A stretch of 64,000 nt of DNA from Micavibrio_A sp964539025 (GTDB lineage Bacteria > Pseudomonadota > Alphaproteobacteria > Micavibrionales > Micavibrionaceae), in NCBI GenBank assembly GCA_964539025.1, contig CAZIFA010000001.1, forward strand, positions 186,001-250,000. The letters run 5' to 3'. Below, one piece after another: positions 43,076 through 50,455 of this stretch (positions within the stretch are counted from its first letter, which is position 1; each line of letters opens with the position of its first letter). The notes under the pieces were generated by a model. That model did no database searches and was not told where the DNA came from. It saw only the letters and a program-made list of their open reading frames with translations. The position numbers and the translations under genes were made by a program.

Positions 43076-43245
43076 AAACTACAGAGTACGCAGGAATAAA
43101 CAGAGTTTGTTTTTAACACGAAGCATACGAAGCAGGCACGAAGAACACAAAGAATGATAATTAAAACTTCGTGGTCTTCAATAACCTTCTCTTATCTTCG
43201 TGTTAAGATTCCTCTGCGCTCTCTGTGCGCTCTGTAGTTTTATTA
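43076..43245. repeat. Long imperfect inverted repeat between two cyclophilin genes
   Basis: Left arm AAACTACAGAGTACGCAGG...TTTTTAACACGAAG and right arm CTTCGTGTTAAGATTCCTCT...GCGCTCTGTAGTTTT. Inner ACGAAG/CTTCGT motifs repeat several times. The 170-bp structure fills the entire gap and could fold as a large hairpin. Confidence 0.7.
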
Positions 43246-43249
43246 AATA

Positions 43250-43807
43250 TTATTGTGCAGCAGGCGCAGCCGTTTTATCAGCGTCCGCGGCGAGTTGCAT
43301 TTTTACGATTTTATCCGGGCTGGCTGGCGGTTCGCCGCGCTGGATTTTATCAACGAATTCCATGCCGGAAACAACCTGACCCCAGACTGTGTATTGGCCG
43401 GTGAGCGGGCCGCAGCCGTCATAGCAGATGAAGAATTGCGAGTTGGCGGAATCTGGCGAAGCGGAGCGCGCCGCGCCGACTGTGCCGCGATTGAATGTGT
43501 ATTGGCTGAATTCAGCTTTCAGATCGGGGAGGTCGGAACCGCCCGTGCCTGTGCCTGTCGGATCGCCCGTTTGCGCCATGAAACCGTCGATGACGCGGTG
43601 GAAGACGATGCCGTCATAGAAACCTTTTTTTGTCAGTTCCTTGATGCGTGCGACATGATTGGGCGCGAGATCAGGTTTCAGTGCGATGACAACGCGACCA
43701 TCTTTGAGGTCAATATACAGCGTGTTGTTCGGGTCGAGATCGGCTGCGCGCACGGGGGCGGCGAGCAAGCATAAACCAGTGATAAGCAGGGCAAGAGTCT
43801 TCAACAT
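43250..43807 (-). CDS. Peptidyl-prolyl isomerase, cyclophilin type, periplasmic
   Basis: 185 residues from the ATG with AAGGAC upstream. Signal peptide (LALLITGLCLLAAPVRA, cut before AD) then a cyclophilin domain with FHRVIDGFMAQTGDP and SQFFICYDGCGP. PpiA-like fold catalyst in the periplasm. High similarity to the cytoplasmic copy downstream indicates a duplication followed by relocation of one product. Confidence 0.95.
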   Translation of the reverse strand: MLKTLALLITGLCLLAAPVRAADLDPNNTLYIDLKDGRVVIALKPDLAPNHVARIKELTKKGFYDGIVFHRVIDGFMAQTGDPTGTGTGGSDLPDLKAEFSQYTFNRGTVGAARSASPDSANSQFFICYDGCGPLTGQYTVWGQVVSGMEFVDKIQRGEPPASPDKIVKMQLAADADKTAAPAAQ

Positions 43808-43889
43808 TGTTTTGTCCTTCAAAGGGGGTTGAGTGCTGTGACGGTTGCACAGCATAAGGGCAAAGGCAAGGGGGCAGGGAGGAGTTATC

Positions 43890-44192
43890 CTAAAGCGTCA
43901 GGGTTCTGCAGGTCTGTGTGGCGCAGGTGTTGCAATCATTGTCACAAGAGCCGATCATTGGCTGAGATTCTGGTTCGGCTTCCGCTTCCCGCAATCCCAT
44001 ATCGACGATGTTCTGGCGAATGTCATCGATACATTGGCCGCAACGGTCAGATTTGTACACGCTGTTGGTGGCAACAAATACAATTTTGGCCGCCGCCTTT
44101 AATGATTTAGCGTTGCGAATGGCTTCTGCATTCGCTTCGATCACTTCTTTAATTGCCGCCTCGTTCTGGTCGGTGCAGATACATACACGCAT
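43890..44192 (-). CDS. Bfd-like [2Fe-2S] protein with an extra cysteine tail
   Basis: 100 residues. Cluster ligands C4, C6, C51 and C54 (CIC...CGQC) match bacterioferritin-associated ferredoxin, which reduces bacterioferritin-stored iron. The C-terminus carries four more cysteines (C83, C87, C90, C95 in CDNDCNTCATQTC), absent from ordinary Bfd, perhaps a second metal or cluster site. It follows the second Bfd gene by 6 bases. Fur-like box upstream of the pair. Confidence 0.85.
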   Translation of the reverse strand: MRVCICTDQNEAAIKEVIEANAEAIRNAKSLKAAAKIVFVATNSVYKSDRCGQCIDDIRQNIVDMGLREAEAEPESQPMIGSCDNDCNTCATQTCRTLTL

Positions 44193-44198
44193 AGATGA

Positions 44199-44441
44199 TT
44201 ATTCCGCCGCAATCGTTTCGGTTTCGGTGAGTTCCGGAAGGTCTTCTTTCAACCTTTGAACGCCGAGCGCGGATTGGTGATCGACGATCATGGATTTGAG
44301 CGTACACATGCACGAACCGCAATTCGGGCCGGTGCCGGAGCAGGCTTTGTAAATCTGCGCGGGCGTGTTGCGGATGTCGGGATTGTCGAGCGCTTTCTTG
44401 ACATCCTTATCCGAAAACGGATTGCACAGGCAGACATACAT
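44199..44441 (-). CDS. bfd: Bacterioferritin-associated ferredoxin
   Basis: 80 residues. Ligands C4, C6, C41 and C44 (CLC...CGSC) fit the Bfd [2Fe-2S] fold. Two more cysteines lie nearby (C34, C46). Donates electrons to bacterioferritin for iron release. First gene of a two-gene unit with 43890-44192. A Fur-like box at 44470-44484 lies 29 bases before the ATG, so iron should repress it, which is the usual arrangement. Confidence 0.88.
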   Translation of the reverse strand: MYVCLCNPFSDKDVKKALDNPDIRNTPAQIYKACSGTGPNCGSCMCTLKSMIVDHQSALGVQRLKEDLPELTETETIAAE

Positions 44442-44469
44442 GGTGTGAAAGTCCTTAGCTGGCGGTTAA

Positions 44470-44484
44470 TGAGAATAATTCTCA
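44470..44484. promoter_or_regulatory. Fur-like box upstream of the bfd genes
   Basis: TGAGAATAATTCTCA, a perfect 7-1-7 inverted repeat of the Fur type, which also satisfies the TGA-N9-TCA form of the RirA operator. It lies between the divergent bfd unit and 44580-44975. Confidence 0.75.
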
Positions 44485-44529
44485 CTCACTAACCTTAAGC
44501 GAAACTGAAAACCATTCGCAAGTAGAAAA

Positions 44530-44544
44530 TGAGAGTTGTTCTCA
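44530..44544. promoter_or_regulatory. Second Fur-like box, upstream of 44580-44975
   Basis: TGAGAGTTGTTCTCA, near the -35 position of a TGCTATAAC element (44560-44568) 11 bases before the ATG of the rightward gene. Iron control in both directions is likely. Confidence 0.65.
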
Positions 44545-44579
44545 AATATCGTTTGCTGTGCTATAACCCGTAATTAATC

Positions 44580-44975
44580 ATGCGAAATCAACGATATATA
44601 GAACCCGAGGACCCGGGGCCGCACTGGAAAAAGCTCTTTGATATCGATGAGCTGGAGGCCCTTATGCAAGGAACGGCGCGGGCGGGTTTGCCGATATCTT
44701 ATTCCGAAGCGCTGGATTGTCTGGGCTATGCGTTTTCACGGCCCAAGATGCGGGCGTTGTGTGTCGCGCTCGGCGAAGTCGATCGCCGCGCCGCGAAGAA
44801 AAAACAACCCGAACTCGCCGTGCTCGTCGTGCGCGCGTCGGATAAAATTCCGGGACAGGGATGGTGGGTTGAACGCAATGATCCCAACTACAAAGGCCAG
44901 TGGGAAGGCCCCAAGGCAGAGAAATATATCAAAGACCTTCAGGCGAAGGCCTTTGCGTATTGGGTGGGCCGTTAA
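44580..44975 (+). CDS. Unknown protein, probably iron-regulated
   Basis: 131 residues, basic and soluble. The middle (LPISYSEALDCLGYAFSRPK, LGEVDRRAAKKKQPELAVLVV) may hold a helix-turn-helix-like segment. The end has a GWWVERNDPNYKGQWEGP stretch. Family not recognised. The Fur-like box in its promoter suggests expression under iron limitation. Confidence 0.7.
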   Translation: MRNQRYIEPEDPGPHWKKLFDIDELEALMQGTARAGLPISYSEALDCLGYAFSRPKMRALCVALGEVDRRAAKKKQPELAVLVVRASDKIPGQGWWVERNDPNYKGQWEGPKAEKYIKDLQAKAFAYWVGR

Positions 44976-45043
44976 CTTTTGGAATATCCTTGCCATGCGT
45001 GCGGGCGACTGATATTCATTTTTTCATAAAATAGGTTTTTTTT

Positions 45044-46075
45044 ATGAACACAACCACGCGCAACAATTATCGTGATGCAGAGGCGATCCTGCTCGACAGG
45101 CATAAGGCCTATTATTTTAATGGGCCTTGGCTTAACAACAAAGGAGAGAAACGCGAACCCGGAGTGGAAGCCGCGCTGATCGATATTCTTCTAAGTCATG
45201 ACAACGAAGGTGACCGGGTTATTTTGACCGGTCATTTCCCCGAAACGGCCAAGCGCCTGCGCGATCGCCTGAACCATATTCGTGAGCATACGGACCCGTA
45301 TTATTTCCGCGAGGAAGTTGAAAAACATAGAAGGCAGCATGAGAGATGGGATGCGGCAGGGTATAACTACAAAGAGCATGATCCCCTCATCGCGTCGTTG
45401 TGGCCAGAGGAGGTGGACAATGCGCCGCCGCAATTCGAACTATTGAATTCCGCTCTAGCTAGCCTAGCACATATAAGAACTTTGCATCCTAATCTCAGGC
45501 AGATTCCATGGTTTGAGGATAAGGATGAGAGCTATATCAATATGCTGGCGCAGGCAGGCATTGAACGTATCGATGACAAGATCAGCCAAAAAGGAAAAGA
45601 CGCGCTGTCTCTTAAAAAAGATTTTGTATTAGCACGCTATTATAACGAAAGAGAATGTGTGAGCGATGAACCGTATTTCATCGAGTCCTTGCCGCTGCTT
45701 CGTGAAACCCAGCGCGACGAAATAGCCAGATTGGTTAGCACTTTACTCGCTTCGCGCGAAGACATAAATGAAATACCAGAAAAGTTTGCGCACCTGCGTT
45801 CCCTTGCGGATGAATACGAGAAACGCCACGCATCCATGTTGCGGGAAGTTCCGTCGCTGGAACAAAAGATTTTGGAATGGGGTGCATTCCAGCAACCGCC
45901 GAGCGATCGGTTTAAGCAATCCGACGCATTCGAAAAATTTTCCCGCATCGGTATGTTCGTTCAGCCGGAGTTTTTAGAGATGGTGAAGCGCATCATTACC
46001 GATAGATACGCGGAGTTTGAAAAAGAGAAGTGGCCCGGTGTCTCATCCTCCGCCGCTCATTTCGTTCCAGCATAG
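45044..46075 (+). CDS. Unknown protein
   Basis: 343 residues, highly charged, mostly helical, no signal peptide or membrane segment and no motif I recognise. The gap to the previous gene is 68 bases. A strong terminator follows directly, ending the transcript before the convergent bfr gene. Confidence 0.7.
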   Translation: MNTTTRNNYRDAEAILLDRHKAYYFNGPWLNNKGEKREPGVEAALIDILLSHDNEGDRVILTGHFPETAKRLRDRLNHIREHTDPYYFREEVEKHRRQHERWDAAGYNYKEHDPLIASLWPEEVDNAPPQFELLNSALASLAHIRTLHPNLRQIPWFEDKDESYINMLAQAGIERIDDKISQKGKDALSLKKDFVLARYYNERECVSDEPYFIESLPLLRETQRDEIARLVSTLLASREDINEIPEKFAHLRSLADEYEKRHASMLREVPSLEQKILEWGAFQQPPSDRFKQSDAFEKFSRIGMFVQPEFLEMVKRIITDRYAEFEKEKWPGVSSSAAHFVPA

Positions 46076-46076
46076 A

Positions 46077-46112
46077 AAAACCCCGCCGAAGTTGATTTAG
46101 GCGGGGTTTTTT
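46077..46112. terminator. Bidirectional Rho-independent terminator
   Basis: AAAACCCCGCCGAAGTTG and ATTTAGGCGGGGTTTTTT form an AAACCCCGCC stem with A/T tracts. It separates the convergent genes 45044-46075 and bfr. Confidence 0.88.
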
Positions 46113-46126
46113 CAGTCTCGATTTTA

Positions 46127-46612
46127 TTACGGCTGCTGATCGAACGAGTCCGAGTTGAGCTGGATGTATTTTTCGAGGCCCATCGTTTCGATCATTTTCA
46201 ATTGCGTGTTCAGATGGTCTTCGTGACCTTCTTCATCGGCCAGGATTTTGATGAACAAGTCACGCGTGACGTAATCGCCCACGGCTTCCGCTTCTTTAAT
46301 CCCGGTGCGGTAATTGGCGATGCCTTCTTGTTCGATCTTCAGATCGCCCTTGATGACTTCCTCGACATTTTCGCCGATATAGAGCTTGCCGAGTTCTTGC
46401 AGGTTGGGCAGGCCTTCGAGCAGCAGGATGCGTTTGATCAAAAGGTCCGCGTGTTGCATCTCTTCGATAGATTCCTTGTATTCATGTTTGCCCATTTTTG
46501 TGACGCCCCAGTCATCGAGCATGCGGGCGTGCAGGAAATATTGGTTGATGGCCGTTAGTTCACCCTTGAGCGCGAGGTTGAGGCGTTTCAAAACTTGATC
46601 GTTGCCTTTCAT
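46127..46612 (-). CDS. bfr: Bacterioferritin
   Basis: 161 residues, 24-mer haem-containing iron store. Di-iron and haem ligands align with Escherichia coli Bfr: E18, E51, M52 (haem) and H54 in EEMQHAD, then EEGHEDHL. Length is normal. Its partners, two Bfd-type ferredoxins, lie 1.7 kb away. A degenerate Fur-like site at 46701-46715 stands about 90 bases upstream. Confidence 0.96.
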   Translation of the reverse strand: MKGNDQVLKRLNLALKGELTAINQYFLHARMLDDWGVTKMGKHEYKESIEEMQHADLLIKRILLLEGLPNLQELGKLYIGENVEEVIKGDLKIEQEGIANYRTGIKEAEAVGDYVTRDLFIKILADEEGHEDHLNTQLKMIETMGLEKYIQLNSDSFDQQP

Positions 46613-46700
46613 GGCGTGTCTCCTGATTTAAAATTCTTATTTCGAAAACAAATATAGGGCGGTTTTTGTTCCGTGAACAGGGGCTAACGCATTGTATTTG

Positions 46701-46715
46701 TGAGAATGAGTTTCA
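46701..46715. promoter_or_regulatory. Weak Fur-like site upstream of bfr
   Basis: TGAGAATGAGTTTCA. The left half equals the boxes at 44470, and the right half AGTTTCA matches five of seven bases. It also fits TGA-N9-TCA. It lies between bfr and the end of purB. Confidence 0.4.
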
Positions 46716-46721
46716 TTAAAG

Positions 46722-48023
46722 CTAAGCTGCGAGCGCCTTATCGATAATCTTGCCGACATGTTTGATATAATCGTCATAGGTGAAGATTTTTTCAAGGTCC
46801 GCCGCTTTGATTTTCGCGGTGACGTCGGCGTCGGCCTTTAGGAATTCCAGCAGCGATTTTTTACCGCGCGATTCCCACACCTGCATCGCGTTGCGCTGGA
46901 CGATGCGGTAGGCGTCTTCGCGGGCGATACCGGCTTGGGTGAGTGCCAGCAATGTTTTCTGGCTGAACACAAGCCCGCCCATTTTTTCGAGGTTGTCTTT
47001 CATCGTGTCGGGATAGACGAGCAGTTTTTCAATGACACCGGCGAGGCGTGCTAATGCAAAATCCAGAGCGATGCAGGCATCGGGCGCCATGATGCGTTCG
47101 ACGGAAGAATGCGAAATATCGCGTTCATGCCACAGCGCGACGTTTTCGAGGGCTGGCGTTACGGCGGCGCGCACAACACGGGCAAGGCCCGTGAGGTTTT
47201 CGGTCAGGATAGGGTTGCGTTTGTGCGGCATGGCCGATGAGCCTTTTTGGCCCGGTGAAAAAAACTCTTCCGCCTCGCGCACTTCGGTGCGTTGCAGGTG
47301 GCGGATTTCGATGGAGAGGTTTTCGATGGAGCTTGCGATCACGCCGAGCGTGGCAAAGAACATCGCGTGGCGGTCGCGCGGGATGACTTGTGTGGAGATT
47401 TCTTCGGTGGCAAGACCGAGTTTGTTTGCGACGTAATCCTGCACGGCGGGATCAACGGTGGCGAAGGTGCCGACCGCGCCGGAAATGGAACAGACGGCAA
47501 TTTCCTTGCGCGCGTTGAGTAAACGTTCTTTGGCACGTTTGAAGGCAGTGTAGTGGCCCGCGAGTTTGAACCCAAATGTCGTGGGCTCGGCGTGAATGCC
47601 GTGGGAGCGACCGATGCACAGCGTGTTTTTGTGTTCGAGCGAACGTTTTTTGAGCGCGGCGAGAACGGCGTCGAGGTCTTTGAGCAGAATGTCGGCGGCT
47701 TGGGTTAGTTGTACGGAAAAGGCTGTATCGATGACGTCAGAGCTCGTCATGCCTTGGTGGACGTAGCGGGAATCCTCGCCGACATATTCGGCAACGGATG
47801 TGAGGAACGCGATAACATCGTGTTTGACTTCGCGTTCGATTTCGTCGATGCGGGCGATGTCGAAATTGCCGCGTTCGCGCAAAGATTTCGCGACTGATTT
47901 GGGCACCGTCCCCATCTCGCCCATCTTCTCGGCGGCAAGCGTTTCGATTTCCAGCCAGATTTTAAAGCGGTTCTCGGCTTCAAATATGGCGGCCATGTCG
48001 GGGCGGGTGTAACGGGGGATCAT
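46722..48023 (-). CDS. purB: Adenylosuccinate lyase
   Basis: 433 residues. Catalyses two steps of purine synthesis (SAICAR to AICAR, and adenylosuccinate to AMP). The signature SSAMPHKRNP is at residues 262-271 and the catalytic histidine region QGMTSSDVIDT precedes. The present start follows the ccdB stop by two bases. A diverged second copy of the first 16 codons lies at 48690-48737, on the far side of ccdAB. The ribosome-binding site AAGGA is now inside the end of ccdB. Confidence 0.97.
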   Translation of the reverse strand: MIPRYTRPDMAAIFEAENRFKIWLEIETLAAEKMGEMGTVPKSVAKSLRERGNFDIARIDEIEREVKHDVIAFLTSVAEYVGEDSRYVHQGMTSSDVIDTAFSVQLTQAADILLKDLDAVLAALKKRSLEHKNTLCIGRSHGIHAEPTTFGFKLAGHYTAFKRAKERLLNARKEIAVCSISGAVGTFATVDPAVQDYVANKLGLATEEISTQVIPRDRHAMFFATLGVIASSIENLSIEIRHLQRTEVREAEEFFSPGQKGSSAMPHKRNPILTENLTGLARVVRAAVTPALENVALWHERDISHSSVERIMAPDACIALDFALARLAGVIEKLLVYPDTMKDNLEKMGGLVFSQKTLLALTQAGIAREDAYRIVQRNAMQVWESRGKKSLLEFLKADADVTAKIKAADLEKIFTYDDYIKHVGKIIDKALAA

Positions 48024-48024
48024 C

Positions 48025-48330
48025 CTAAAATCCTTGTAAAAGAAAATCGATGGAATCGATAATCGTAAAATGGTCGTCTTTCAAGCTACCCGCCTTTTTT
48101 CCAAGGTTTGAAATATGAATGGAAGCCATATCCGGAGTCATAAGCAAGTATTTTTTGCCCTTGATAGTTACGGTTGGTTTTAGGCGATCCCCGCTTTCTT
48201 TGCTGTTTTTGGAATAGGGACGCAAGGGAATAACGATACGGGTTTTTAAATGCTCAAAAAAATCCGCCTGCACATCCAGTACATAAGGCGTGTGGGCAGG
48301 ATTGTATTCGTAAAAATCGAATCTTGCCAC
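48025..48330 (-). CDS. ccdB: CcdB-family toxin
   Basis: 101 residues, same length as plasmid F CcdB, with matching landmarks: YVLDVQADFF, RIVIPLRP, YLLMTPDMASIHIS and a hydrophobic C-terminal helix ending LLQGF. CcdB poisons DNA gyrase by trapping its cleavage complex. It starts 3 bases after the antitoxin and ends 1 base before the purB ATG, so toxin and purB lie on one transcript. Confidence 0.9.
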   Translation of the reverse strand: MARFDFYEYNPAHTPYVLDVQADFFEHLKTRIVIPLRPYSKNSKESGDRLKPTVTIKGKKYLLMTPDMASIHISNLGKKAGSLKDDHFTIIDSIDFLLQGF

Positions 48331-48333
48331 GTT

Positions 48334-48585
48334 CTAGTCCATCCAGCGCGCTTTTATCAATACACCTTCGCGGTCTACCCGCTCGTTGTGCGCCTCAATG
48401 GCACCCCAGTTTTCTTTAAGCCAAGCCTCTTCCTTGGCCTTTTTCACGGCGGCGGCGAGGGCGGTTTCCGATACTTCAGAAGCGTTTATTCCATAAACCC
48501 TTGATTCCGCAATAATATCTTCCCTGATGGACATATTGACGGGCTTTCGCCGGAGTTTCTTTTTATCCACATCTTTCATACGCAT
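48334..48585 (-). CDS. ccdA: CcdA-family antitoxin
   Basis: 83 residues from the ATG at 48585. A TTG ten codons upstream is possible but lies inside the operator. The N-terminal ribbon-helix-helix half (KPVNMSIREDIIAESRVYGI) binds DNA and the C-terminal half (WLKENWGAIEAHNERVDREG) wraps the toxin, as in CcdA. Autoregulation is expected through the tandem repeat overlapping its start. Confidence 0.9.
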   Translation of the reverse strand: MRMKDVDKKKLRRKPVNMSIREDIIAESRVYGINASEVSETALAAAVKKAKEEAWLKENWGAIEAHNERVDREGVLIKARWMD

Positions 48586-48606
48586 ATTATATGCGCATAT
48601 TATATG
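48581..48606. promoter_or_regulatory. Tandem 13-bp repeat operator of ccdAB
   Basis: CGCATATTATATG occurs twice in direct succession (48581-48593 and 48594-48606), with a TATGCGCATA palindrome at the junction. It overlaps the ccdA start, so the transcript must begin at or inside it. Likely binding site of the CcdA-CcdB complex. Confidence 0.65.
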
Positions 48607-48689
48607 GAAGATCAAGTTTTAATTGGGTGGCAATGGAATTTGTCTGGACTTCACACAGAGCATGATCGTGCCACGGGGCCGGGCGCACG

Positions 48690-48737
48690 GGCTTCGAAAA
48701 TGGCGACCATGTCAGGGCGGGTATAACGGGGGATCAT
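48690..48737 (-). pseudogene. Remnant of a purB 5' end (16 codons)
   Basis: Reads MIPRYTRPDMVAIFEA before diverging. The intact purB begins MIPRYTRPDMAAIFEA. Of 48 bases, 43 match. Four of the five differences are synonymous and one changes A to V. The remnant ATG overlaps the stop of the upstream gene (ATGA), the likely ancestral position of the purB start. ccdAB lies between remnant and intact gene. Confidence 0.85.
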
Positions 48738-49114
48738 AGTAATTCCATACAGTTTTTGTTTGCGGGCATGTATTTTTTTGCTGTTGTATGTATAACTGAA
48801 AATACGCTTTGTACAGCATTATTTGGATCAAAAATAACAGCTACGAACTCGCCATCATCGCCCATACCGTATTTCCTAAAATTGCTAATATCCCATTCCT
48901 GCCCATCTAGCGTAGTAACGACCTTATCGCTTTTAATCCTAATTGAATAAGAACTAGTGAAGCAGATGCGCGTGGCACTACGTTCAGTGATAATTTTTTT
49001 TAGTTTATAATCGCTAATTTTGTATTGAACTGCATAGAACGCCCACACGGAGAATAGCAATATAATGGGTACTAGAATAAGTCCGGTTAAGGTGATTAAA
49101 ATATTTTTCATCAC
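48734..49114 (-). CDS. Unknown membrane protein
   Basis: 126 residues. One N-terminal helix (NILITLTGLILVPIILLFSVWAFYAV), then a ~95-residue extracytoplasmic or cytoplasmic domain with three cysteines. Its start overlaps the end of radC and its stop overlaps the purB-start remnant, so it once lay directly between radC and purB. AT-rich. Confidence 0.65.
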   Translation of the reverse strand: MMKNILITLTGLILVPIILLFSVWAFYAVQYKISDYKLKKIITERSATRICFTSSYSIRIKSDKVVTTLDGQEWDISNFRKYGMGDDGEFVAVIFDPNNAVQSVFSVIHTTAKKYMPANKNCMELL

Positions 49115-49809
49115 ATCAACCCCAGCGTTTTAAAACTCGTCGTCCCGCCGCGGGAAACGATCAGGTGGTCGTGGATGATGATGCCGAATGGCGCTGCCGC
49201 TGCGCAGATTTGTTTCGTCATGTCGATATCGGCGCGGGAAGGGGTGGAATCGCCGCTCGGGTGGTTGTGAACGAGGATCAATGCCGTCGCGCCGAGCTCT
49301 AACGCGCGTTTCATAATTTCGCGCGGATAGGCGGGCGTGTGATCGACCGTGCCGGATTGCTGAATCTCATCGGCGATCAGTTCGTTTTTCTTGTTCAGGA
49401 ACAGCAGGCGGAAATGCTCCTTTTTCTCATGCGCCATGGTGGCGTGAAGATAATCGAGCAGGCGCTGCCATGAATTTAAAATCGGCCGGCTCGCCATATC
49501 TTGTTTCAGCAGCCGGAGGCCTGCCGCCTGAACGGTTTTGATCGCGATGGCGGTGACTTCGGAAATGCCTTCGACGCCTTCGAGTTCCGCCTGCGACGCG
49601 TTGAGCACGCCCGCCAGATTGTGAAACCGTGCGATTAAAATCTTGGCGATGGGTTTGACGTCGCGGCGCGGAATGGCCATGAACAGCAGCAATTCCAGAA
49701 GTTCGTAATCGGGCAGGGCGTCCGGCGCGGCGAGGAAGCGTTCGCGCAACCGGTCGCGGTGGCCGGTATAATGCGGTTTGTCTGGCTCTGGCTTTTTGGC
49801 GGGTTCCAT
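49111..49809 (-). CDS. radC: RadC-like JAB domain protein
   Basis: 232 residues. A helix-hairpin-helix-like N-terminal part (GVEGISEVTAIAIKTV) and a JAMM motif (HNHPSGDSTPSRADID) in the C-terminal half. Called a DNA repair protein, but its biochemical role in bacteria is unsettled. It overlaps the downstream gene by 4 bases. Confidence 0.93.
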   Translation of the reverse strand: MEPAKKPEPDKPHYTGHRDRLRERFLAAPDALPDYELLELLLFMAIPRRDVKPIAKILIARFHNLAGVLNASQAELEGVEGISEVTAIAIKTVQAAGLRLLKQDMASRPILNSWQRLLDYLHATMAHEKKEHFRLLFLNKKNELIADEIQQSGTVDHTPAYPREIMKRALELGATALILVHNHPSGDSTPSRADIDMTKQICAAAAPFGIIIHDHLIVSRGGTTSFKTLGLM

Positions 49810-49867
49810 AAAGGGTTTTTAGCATTAACCAATTGCCTTGGAAACAGCCATTCGTTCCCCGTTCCAT

Positions 49868-49902
49868 TAAAAAACGCCGCAGGCTGCAGGCACTGAGGCG
49901 TT
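49868..49902 (-). terminator. Rho-independent terminator
   Basis: Read on the minus strand: GAACGCC, loop, GGCGTTTTTTAAT. It ends the transcript of the Gly-rich gene 49933-50334. Confidence 0.6.
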
Positions 49903-49932
49903 CGGTCTTCTTCTTGTAGTGTAGGGCTGTGA

Positions 49933-50334
49933 TTACATCACGAGCGTATATTGCTTGTGCAACATAGGATCGCGGTTCGGGTTGCAGGTGATTTCACCAC
50001 CGCCATCACCACCACCTCCACCGCCGCCAGTGTCGCCACCGCCACCGACATCCGGGCCGCCGCCTCCGAAGAACGAGGTTTTTGCAGGCGCGGGCGAAGG
50101 CGCAGTGTCATTGCCCGGAGGCGTGTTGAACGCGTTCAACAGCATATAGGTTGGCAGGACACCATCGTCCGAGCCGCCATTATCGCGTCTGTTCACCGGC
50201 GTTCCGCCGAAAGACGTGGGGCGTGCCGCCGATCGTTCGACAGGCTTAGGTTGTTCGGTTGTGGTGGATTTGGCTTTAGGTTGGTTTTCATTGGACGTAG
50301 AAAGCCCGATGAAACGTCTTAGACGTTCTAGCAT
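49933..50334 (-). CDS. Low-complexity Gly-rich protein
   Basis: 133 residues, GGGAG before the ATG. A basic N-terminus (MLERLRRFIGLS), then Thr/Pro/Asn-rich linker and a Gly-rich block (about residues 90-115). No signal peptide or recognised motif, so probably disordered. Terminator downstream. Function unknown. Confidence 0.6.
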   Translation of the reverse strand: MLERLRRFIGLSTSNENQPKAKSTTTEQPKPVERSAARPTSFGGTPVNRRDNGGSDDGVLPTYMLLNAFNTPPGNDTAPSPAPAKTSFFGGGGPDVGGGGDTGGGGGGGDGGGEITCNPNRDPMLHKQYTLVM

Positions 50335-50455
50335 TTAGTTCTCCCTGTTAAAGTTTTTTATAGTCTTTTTTAGTTGATGTGAGCATACGCACAAAACGCG
50401 TTTGTGTCAATAGGCATAGGCTTTTTGGCGGATTTGTGCGGCGTGCGCGGGTGTT

